Shown: positions 38,865-44,454 of the stretch, in pieces | Layout: the number at the start of each line of letters is the position of its first letter | Position numbering within the stretch: position 1 is the first letter of the stretch | From: Alphaproteobacteria bacterium | Lineage (GTDB): Bacteria; Pseudomonadota; Alphaproteobacteria; MPNO01; VGEU01 | Reading direction: 5' to 3' | Length of the DNA: 44,454 bases | NCBI GenBank assembly: GCA_016869145.1 | Contig: VGEU01000017.1 | Coordinates: forward strand, 1-44,454 | Program-made: the position numbers and the translations under genes | Notes under the pieces: model-generated | What the model saw: the letters and a program-made list of their open reading frames with translations, nothing else | Databases searched by the model: none | Told to the model about the DNA's origin: nothing

Positions 38865-40089
38865 GCCGGCCGGCGCGCTCGCCGGCATCCGCATCCTCGA
38901 CCTGTCGCGCATCCTCGCCGGCCCGGTCTGCACCCAGCTCCTCGCCGACTACGGCGCCGAGGTCATCAAGCTCGAACGGCCCGGCGAGGGCGACGACACG
39001 CGGAAATGGGGCCCGCCCTTCGTCAAGGACGCAGCCGGCGCCGACACCGACGAGAGCACGTTCTATCTCTCCGCCAACCGCAACAAACGCTCGGTCGCGA
39101 TCGACTTCGCCAAGCCCGAGGGCCAGCGTCTGGTCCACGCGCTGGTCGCGCGCGCCGATGTCATGATCGAGAACCTCAAGGTCGGCACGCTCGCGCGCTA
39201 CGGCCTCGACTGGGCGAGCCTCCGCGTCGACTTCCCGCGCCTCGTCTACTGCTCGATCACCGGCTTCGGCCAGACCGGGCCCTATGCCGAGCGCGCCGGC
39301 TACGACTTCCTCGCCCAGGGCATGGGCGGCATCATGTCGGTGACGGGCGAGCCCGCGGGCGAGCCGGTCAAGGTCGGCATCGGCATCGCCGACATCATGA
39401 CCGGCATGCACGCCGCCGTCGCGATCCTCGCCGCGCTCCGCCATCGCGATGCGACCGGGGCGGGCCAGCACATCGATCTCGCCCTCCTGGACACCCAGGT
39501 GTCGTGGACCGCCTATCACGCGGTCGAGTATCTCAACACCGGCAACAACCCGGCGCGGCTCGGCAACGCGCACGCCTCGGTCGTTCCCTATCAGGTGTTC
39601 CCGACCGCCGACGGCCACGTCATCCTCGCCGCCGGCAACGATTCCCAGTTCCGGAACTGGTGCCGGGCGGCCGGCGTGGCCGATATCGCCGACGACGCGC
39701 GCTACCGCACCAACCCGGCGCGCATCGCCAACCGCGACACGCTGATCCCGCTGATGCAGGCGATCTTCCGGACGCGCACCATCGACGACTGGGTCGAGAC
39801 GCTCCGCGCGGCGGGCGTCCCGTGCGGGCCGATCAACACCATGGACCGTGTCTTCGCCGACCCGCAGGTAGAGGCGCGCGCGATGGCGATCGAGATGGCG
39901 CATCCGGCGTCGGGCACCGGCACCGTCCACCTCGTCGCCAACCCGGCGAAGCTCTCGGCGACGCCGCTCTCCTATCGCCGCCCGCCGCCGATGCTGGGCG
40001 AGCATACCGAGGCGGTACTGTCCGAAGCGCTCGGCCTCGACCGCGCGACGCTCGCCGCGCTCCGCGATGCGGGCGTCATCGCCGGCTGA
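38851..40089 (+). CDS. CaiB/BaiF family III CoA transferase
   Basis: This 412-aa family III CoA transferase has the N-terminal IRILDLSRILAGPVCTQLLADYG motif, split around residues 13-35, then NRNKRSVAIDF. The likely nucleophile is Asp181 in IADIMTGMHA, as the DxxTG aspartate of formyl-CoA transferase. The enzyme would move CoA from a donor such as succinyl-CoA to a carboxylic acid. In this context it could activate an aromatic acid or ring-cleavage product. ATG 38851 lies inside the flavin reductase's 3-prime end. The gene converges on the second bicupin through a possible hairpin. Confidence 0.88.
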   Translation: MPPSEPAGALAGIRILDLSRILAGPVCTQLLADYGAEVIKLERPGEGDDTRKWGPPFVKDAAGADTDESTFYLSANRNKRSVAIDFAKPEGQRLVHALVARADVMIENLKVGTLARYGLDWASLRVDFPRLVYCSITGFGQTGPYAERAGYDFLAQGMGGIMSVTGEPAGEPVKVGIGIADIMTGMHAAVAILAALRHRDATGAGQHIDLALLDTQVSWTAYHAVEYLNTGNNPARLGNAHASVVPYQVFPTADGHVILAAGNDSQFRNWCRAAGVADIADDARYRTNPARIANRDTLIPLMQAIFRTRTIDDWVETLRAAGVPCGPINTMDRVFADPQVEARAMAIEMAHPASGTGTVHLVANPAKLSATPLSYRRPPPMLGEHTEAVLSEALGLDRATLAALRDAGVIAG

Positions 40090-40117
40090 GCCCGCGGTCG
40101 CGACGCGGCGCGCTCAG
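40086..40117. terminator. possible bidirectional hairpin between convergent genes
   Basis: CTGAGC-CCGCG (40086-40096) pairs with CGCGG (40104-40108) and GCTCAG (40112-40117) around a 7-base loop, with a 3-base bulge. Both stop codons of the convergent genes lie within the stem. There is no T-tract, so the call as a terminator is weak. Confidence 0.3.
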
Positions 40118-41085
40118 TCGAGCGCCTCGTGGCGGTAATAGTGGCAGAACTTCATCAGCGCCTCGTCCGACATAGAGAAGACGACCGCGTCCGCGCTCGC
40201 CGCGTGCTGGATGCGCTTCCACACCGGCGCGCAGAAGACATCGCCGAACGACCAGCGGAGCTCCGCCTCGCCGATCGTCGAGCGGCCGGCGCCCTGCATG
40301 ACGACGAAGATCTGGTTCGCGACCGCGCGATAGGGGCGCGAGCGGAAGCCCGTATCCCAGCGGTTGACGCTGAGCGCCATGGTCGGCATCGACGGCGCCT
40401 CGAGCCGGATGCGCCGGCCCTGGAAGCCCTCGGCATCGACCGGCGCGGTCTCGAGCGCGCGCTGGGTGTCGGCCCATGCGAAACGATAGGGCGAGGTCTC
40501 GGTGAGCGTGTGGACGCGCTCGAAGCCGTCCGGGTGCTCCTCGAAGAACATCGGCTCGAGGAGATGATTCAACGGCACGTCGAGACCGTCGAACCAATAG
40601 GCGGGACGGTCGCCGTCATGGCCGTGGCCGTGCCAGCACCAGCCGGGGGTGAGCACGATGTCGCCGGTCTCCATCGGATGCTTGTTGCCGTCGACGACCG
40701 AGTACGAGCCGCGCGAGTCGAGGATCACGCGGAGCGCGTGCGGCGCGTGGCGGTGCGAGCGCGCCTTCTCGCCGGGGAGGATCATCTGGTAGGCGGAGAC
40801 GAGGGTGCGCGTCGTCGCGATGCCGTTCGGATTGGACGGGTTGCGCATCACGAGGTTGCGCCGCTCGGCGAGCTCGGTGTTGATGAGACGTCCCGCCGCG
40901 TCGAGACCGGCCTTGGACACGCGCCATTCCCAGTGCGCCGGCTTGAACGGCGTGTTCGGCTCATGCCACAGGATCGGCTGCGGGCGCGGGATCCAGCCCG
41001 GCGTCATGTCGTAGTCGCCGATCGCGCCGTAGAGCGCATCGAGCGTCGGCACGCGTCTGATGTCCTCGGGTGACAGCACGGCCAA
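40114..41085 (-). CDS. bicupin dioxygenase-like protein (gentisate 1,2-dioxygenase family)
   Basis: This 323-aa bicupin is a second gentisate-dioxygenase-like protein. The N-terminal cupin carries His111 and His113 ([13 protein letters not shown]) and His152 in CWHGHGHD, and the C-terminal cupin contains [11 protein letters not shown] and [12 protein letters not shown]. It is related to, but clearly diverged from, the 390-aa bicupin in the other direction. The start is TTG 41085 with GAGGA just before. It converges on the CoA-transferase gene and is divergent from pyrB. Together the two bicupins suggest ring cleavage of two related aromatic acids. Confidence 0.82.
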   Translation of the reverse strand: MAVLSPEDIRRVPTLDALYGAIGDYDMTPGWIPRPQPILWHEPNTPFKPAHWEWRVSKAGLDAAGRLINTELAERRNLVMRNPSNPNGIATTRTLVSAYQMILPGEKARSHRHAPHALRVILDSRGSYSVVDGNKHPMETGDIVLTPGWCWHGHGHDGDRPAYWFDGLDVPLNHLLEPMFFEEHPDGFERVHTLTETSPYRFAWADTQRALETAPVDAEGFQGRRIRLEAPSMPTMALSVNRWDTGFRSRPYRAVANQIFVVMQGAGRSTIGEAELRWSFGDVFCAPVWKRIQHAASADAVVFSMSDEALMKFCHYYRHEALD

Positions 41086-41177
41086 GCTTCCTCGTTGTCG
41101 CGCCCGCCACTATATCACCCTCGGCCCGCCGTCGCGGCGTCGATTCCGCGTGCGCGATCAAGGTGTTCTTGCTCGGC

Positions 41178-41207
41178 TTGGCGGCGACTCGGGTTGCGCT
41201 CTATAAG
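41178..41207 (+). promoter_or_regulatory. candidate pyrB promoter
   Basis: TTGGCG (41178-41183), an 18-base spacer and TATAAG (41202-41207) form a promoter-like pair. Transcription would begin only a few bases ahead of the pyrB ATG at 41217, giving an almost leaderless message. A longer start on a different promoter is equally possible. Confidence 0.25.
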
Positions 41208-41216
41208 AAGTCTCCG

Positions 41217-42179
41217 ATGGGTGATCCCGACGCCACGCTGCGTTTCCCTCACCGCCACATCCTCGGCATCGCCGGGCTCGCGCGGGATGAGATCGCGTTC
41301 CTGCTCGACCTCGCCGATTCTTATGTCGACCAGAACCGCCGGGCCGACAAGAAGAATGCGGTCCTGCGCGGCCGCACGCTGATCAACCTGTTCTTCGAGG
41401 ATTCGACGCGCACCCGCACCTCGTTCGAGCTCGCCGGCAAGCGGCTCGGCGCGGACGTGATCAACATGTCGGTCGCGACCAGCGCGGTCAAAAAGGGCGA
41501 GACCCTGATCGACACCGCGATGACGCTCAATGCGATGCATCTCGACGTCCTCGTCGTCCGCCACGCGGCGAGCGGCGCGGTGCATCTCCTCGCCGACAAG
41601 GTCGACTGCGCGGTCGTCAACGCCGGCGACGGCAGCCACGAGCACCCGACCCAGGCGCTTCTCGATGCGCTCACCATCCGCCGCCGCAAGGGCGGGCTCG
41701 AGGGGCTCCTCGTCGCGATCTGCGGCGACATCCTGCACAGCCGCGTCGCGCGCTCGAACATGCTCCTGTTGCAGACGATGGGGGCGCGCGTCCGCGTCGT
41801 CGCGCCGGCGACGCTGCTCCCCGCCGCGATCGGGCGCTACGGCGTCGAGGTGCACCACGACATGCGCACCGGGCTCGCCGACGCCGACATCGTGATGATG
41901 CTCCGGCTCCAGCTCGAGCGCATGAACGGGAGCTTCCTGCCCTCGATCCGCGAGTATTTCCGCTTCTTCGGTCTCGACTACGCGAAGCTCGGCGTCGCCA
42001 AGCCCGATGCGCTGATTATGCATCCGGGTCCGATCAACCGCGGTGTCGAGATCGATTCCGAGCTCGCCGACGACATCAACCGGAGCGTGATCCGCGAGCA
42101 GGTCGAGATGGGCGTCGCGGTCCGCATGGCCTGCCTCGATGCCCTGATGCGCAACGCGCCGTCCAACGCCGGCGGGTGA
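41217..42179 (+). CDS. pyrB: aspartate carbamoyltransferase catalytic subunit
   Basis: This 320-aa enzyme catalyses the committed step of pyrimidine synthesis from carbamoyl phosphate and aspartate. The carbamoyl-phosphate site is STRTRTSFE (about 64-72), with [17 protein letters not shown] and the C-terminal [13 protein letters not shown] following. The ATG 41217 gives the expected length. It is followed by the pyrC-like gene four bases later. The proximity matches ATCase/pseudo-DHOase complexes seen in other bacteria, where the second protein is structural. Confidence 0.95.
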   Translation: MGDPDATLRFPHRHILGIAGLARDEIAFLLDLADSYVDQNRRADKKNAVLRGRTLINLFFEDSTRTRTSFELAGKRLGADVINMSVATSAVKKGETLIDTAMTLNAMHLDVLVVRHAASGAVHLLADKVDCAVVNAGDGSHEHPTQALLDALTIRRRKGGLEGLLVAICGDILHSRVARSNMLLLQTMGARVRVVAPATLLPAAIGRYGVEVHHDMRTGLADADIVMMLRLQLERMNGSFLPSIREYFRFFGLDYAKLGVAKPDALIMHPGPINRGVEIDSELADDINRSVIREQVEMGVAVRMACLDALMRNAPSNAGG

Positions 42180-42183
42180 AGCG

Positions 42184-43503
42184 ATGGCGAGCGAGGGACG
42201 CCGCACCGCCTATGTCAACGCGAGGCTCCTCGATCCGGCGAGCGGGCTCGACCGGGCGGGCGCGCTCCTGGTCGAGGGCAAGCGCATCGTCGATCTCGGC
42301 CCGGGGCTCTTCGCCGACGGCGTGCCGGGCGGCGTGGCGCTCGTCGACTGCGGCGGTGCCTGCCTCGCACCCGGGCTGATCGATCTTCGCGTGCAGCTGC
42401 GCGAGCCCGGCGAGGAGCACAAGGAGACGATCGAATCGGGCTGCGCCGCGGCCGCCGCCGGCGGCGTCACCTCGATGGTGTGCCTGCCCAACACGAGCCC
42501 GCCGATCGACGATGTCTCGGTGGTCGAGTTCATCGCCCGCCGCGCGCGCGAGGTCGGCACGGTCAAGGTATTCGCCTACGGCGCGGCGACCCAGGGCTGC
42601 CGCGGCGAGCAGATCGCCGAGATGGGCATCCTCGCCGAGGCCGGCGCGGTTGCGTTCACCGACGGCGTGCGCGCGATCGCGAACGCGCAGGTGATGCGCC
42701 GCGCGCTCGCCTACGCCAAGACCTTCGGCCTCCTTATCGTTCAGCACGCCGAAGAGCCCGCGCTCGCCACCTCGGGCGTGATGAACGAGGGCGAGATCGC
42801 GACCCGGCTCGGTCTCGCCGGCATTACGCCGGCGGCGGAGGCGATCCTGCTCGAGCGCGACATGCGGCTCGTCGCGCTGACCGGCGCCCGCTACCACGCG
42901 GCCCATGTCGCGACCGCCGAGGGGGTCGCCGTCATCCGCGCCGCCAAGGCGCGCGGGCTTCCCGTCACCGCTGACACCGCGCCGCCCTATTTCCTCCTCA
43001 ACGACACTGCGGTCGGCGACTACCGGAGCTTCGCCCGCCTGTCGCCGCCGCTCCGGAGCGAGGACGACCGCAAGGCGGTCGAGGCCGGTCTCCTCGACCG
43101 CACGATCGACTGCATCGCGAGCGACCACGCGCCGCAGGACCAGGACGCCAAGCGCCTGCCCTTCGCCCAGGCCGAGCCGGGCGCGGTCGGGCTCGAGACC
43201 CTGCTCGCGCTCGCGCTCAGCCTCGTCCACAACCGGCGGGCCGGTCTTCTCGACGTGCTCCGGCTCCTCAGCCTGCGGCCGGCCGAGATCATGGGCTTTC
43301 CCGCCGGCCGGCTCGCGCCCGGCGCGCCCGCCGACCTCGTCCTGTTCGATCCCGCGCGGCCGTGGCGGATCGAGCCGGAACGGTTCCGCAGCAAGTCGAA
43401 GAACTCACCCTTCGACCGCCACCCGACGCAAGGCCGCGTGCTCCGGACCGTCGTCGACGGCGCCACCGTCTATTCGGCCGGCGCCGACGCCACGCGCGGC
43501 TAG
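42184..43503 (+). CDS. dihydroorotase-like protein lacking metal-binding HxH
   Basis: This 439-aa amidohydrolase-fold protein is of the PyrC class I type. In active dihydroorotases a DxHxH motif binds zinc; here the segment reads LIDLRVQLREPGEEH (65-79), with Arg69 and Gln71 in place of both histidines. The TPHH-like second-sphere segment is replaced by TAPPYFLLND, whereas HAAHVAT and IASDHAPQD are kept. It therefore matches the degenerate PyrC-prime/PyrX proteins that assemble with ATCase. A true DHOase should exist elsewhere in the genome. Start ATG 42184 lies four bases after pyrB. Confidence 0.87.
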   Translation: MASEGRRTAYVNARLLDPASGLDRAGALLVEGKRIVDLGPGLFADGVPGGVALVDCGGACLAPGLIDLRVQLREPGEEHKETIESGCAAAAAGGVTSMVCLPNTSPPIDDVSVVEFIARRAREVGTVKVFAYGAATQGCRGEQIAEMGILAEAGAVAFTDGVRAIANAQVMRRALAYAKTFGLLIVQHAEEPALATSGVMNEGEIATRLGLAGITPAAEAILLERDMRLVALTGARYHAAHVATAEGVAVIRAAKARGLPVTADTAPPYFLLNDTAVGDYRSFARLSPPLRSEDDRKAVEAGLLDRTIDCIASDHAPQDQDAKRLPFAQAEPGAVGLETLLALALSLVHNRRAGLLDVLRLLSLRPAEIMGFPAGRLAPGAPADLVLFDPARPWRIEPERFRSKSKNSPFDRHPTQGRVLRTVVDGATVYSAGADATRG

Positions 43504-43538
43504 GGCCTGACCCCGATGCGCCGGATGCGCGCGCCGCC

Positions 43539-44150
43539 ATGATCGACCCGATCAGCTGGGCGCACGCCTGGCCCTATGTTCTCGCCGCCTTCGCGTTCGG
43601 CTATGTCCTCGGCGCGATCCCGTTCGGGCTGATCCTGACGCGGCTCGCCGGTCTCGGCGACATCCGGCGCATCGGCTCGGGCAATATCGGCGCGACCAAC
43701 GTGCTCCGCACCGGCAACAAGGGGCTCGCCGCGGCGACGCTCCTTCTCGATGCGGCGAAGGGCGCGGCGGCCGTCCTCCTCGCCCGCGAATACGGGTCCG
43801 ACATGGCCGTGGTCGCGGCGGCCGGCGCGATGGTCGGCCATGTCTTCCCGCTCTGGCTCGGCTTCCGCGGCGGCAAGGGCGTCGCGACCGCGCACGGCAT
43901 TCTGCTCGCGCTGGCATGGCCGGTCGGCGTCCTCGCCTGCCTCGTCTGGCTGGCGACCGCGGCAATCACCCGCCGCTCCTCGCTCGCCGCCCTCGTCGCG
44001 CTCGCCGTCGCGCCGGTCGCGGCCTGGTTCCTCGCCGATCCGCAACGCGCCGAGCTCGCCGCCGCGATCGCCCTCCTCGTCTGGGTGCGCCACGTCGGCA
44101 ATCTCCGACGGCTGATCGCCGGCACCGAGCCCCGCATCGGGGGCGGTTGA
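43539..44150 (+). CDS. plsY: glycerol-3-phosphate acyltransferase PlsY
   Basis: This 203-aa inner-membrane enzyme transfers acyl groups from acyl-phosphate to glycerol-3-phosphate, the first step of phospholipid synthesis. It has AFGYVLGAIPFGLILTR near the N-terminus, the three conserved motifs IGSGNIGATNVLRTG, GAMVGHVFPLWLGFRGGKGVAT (in pieces) and VRHVGNLRRLIAGTE. Predicted membrane helices number five or six. ATG 43539 lies 35 bases after the pyrC-like gene; dprA follows 31 bases later, an arrangement I know from other Alphaproteobacteria. Confidence 0.94.
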   Translation: MIDPISWAHAWPYVLAAFAFGYVLGAIPFGLILTRLAGLGDIRRIGSGNIGATNVLRTGNKGLAAATLLLDAAKGAAAVLLAREYGSDMAVVAAAGAMVGHVFPLWLGFRGGKGVATAHGILLALAWPVGVLACLVWLATAAITRRSSLAALVALAVAPVAAWFLADPQRAELAAAIALLVWVRHVGNLRRLIAGTEPRIGGG

Positions 44151-44181
44151 CGGACCCGGAACGCTTTCGCATTCTGGTTGC

Positions 44182-44454
44182 ATGGATGCGCCCGCCCACG
44201 CCTTGACCGATGCCGCACGCCGCGACGTTCTCCGACTGATCCGGAGCGAGGGCATCGGCCCGATCACCTTCCACGCGCTGTTGCGCCATTTCGGATCCGC
44301 CAGCGCCGCGGTCGCCGGCGCGCCCGAGCTCGCCCGGCGCGGCGGGCGATCGAAGCCGTTCCGCATCGCCGCGGCCGCCGACGCCGAGCGCGAGCTCGCC
44401 GCCATCGCGCGCATCGGCGCGACCGCGATCATGTGGGGCGAGCCGCGCTATCCG
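44182..44454 (+). CDS. dprA: DNA processing protein DprA (partial, runs off the window)
   Basis: The first 91 codons of DprA are present: MDAPAHALTDAARRDVLRL, LIRSEGIGPITFHALLRHFG, an ARRGG segment, then DAERELAAIARIGATAIM and EPRYP, the start of the Rossmann domain. DprA loads RecA onto incoming single-stranded DNA in natural transformation. The frame is open at the right edge. The gene lies 31 bases after plsY. The remaining domain and the winged helix lie beyond the window. Confidence 0.88.
   Translation, partial: MDAPAHALTDAARRDVLRLIRSEGIGPITFHALLRHFGSASAAVAGAPELARRGGRSKPFRIAAAADAERELAAIARIGATAIMWGEPRYP

Overview
The window is a GC-rich (about 70 %) chromosomal segment of an alphaproteobacterium. 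The markers for this are the DUF1476 ATP-synthase inhibitor zeta subunit, the purC-purS-purQ-purL order followed by BolA and Grx4, gatC-gatA-gatB divergent from ruvX, pyrB with a degenerate pyrC, plsY-dprA, and a PlcP/Agt-type lipid-remodelling pair. Genus cannot be named from the sequence; a Rhodospirillales-like or Hyphomicrobiales-like organism is plausible. Several otherwise intact genes carry single-base indels, and one carries an in-frame amber codon, which suggests a lightly polished long-read or metagenome assembly, or real mutations.

Layout. 1-5.6 kb: a TAXI-TRAP solute-binding protein, a MoaB/CinA-like protein with a small membrane protein, methionine aminopeptidase, two tandem exported metallo-beta-lactamase-fold proteins with altered metal sites, and RadC. 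5.7-9.4 kb: a predicted seven-repeat beta-propeller protein with DUF5648 repeats, an isochorismatase-family hydrolase translationally coupled to a class III adenylate cyclase, and an overlooked 53-residue gene. 9.6-15.5 kb: DUF1330 protein, MmsA, alpha/beta hydrolase, NTF2-like protein, diacylglycerol kinase and an FAD dehydrogenase. 15.5-20.9 kb: a likely phosphate-starvation block made of a Pho box, a PlcP-like phospholipase, an Agt-like glycosyltransferase, an MFS exporter, and PhoX with its own Pho box.

20.9-29.4 kb: purB, zeta inhibitor, TANGO2-like protein, then the purCSQL-bolA-grxD operon, whose promoter carries an 11-bp dyad, and a lipoprotein. 29.4-34.5 kb: two GSTs and gatCAB with a small membrane protein inserted between gatA and gatB. 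34.6-41.1 kb: ruvX, two tandem AEC carriers, then a probable catabolic cassette (two bicupin dioxygenase-like proteins, flavin reductase, family III CoA transferase). 41.2-44.5 kb: pyrB, a dihydroorotase lacking its His-x-His metal motif, plsY and the start of dprA, which runs off the window.

The most coherent system is the 15.5-20.9 kb block. PlcP would release diacylglycerol from phospholipids, Agt would glycosylate it into phosphorus-free lipid, and PhoX would recover phosphate from esters. Both transcription units have 7-4-7 Pho-box-like direct repeats in front of them. A diacylglycerol kinase about 2 kb away could recycle the diacylglycerol, although no Pho box was seen for it. No rRNA, tRNA, CRISPR array, insertion sequence or phage gene was recognised.
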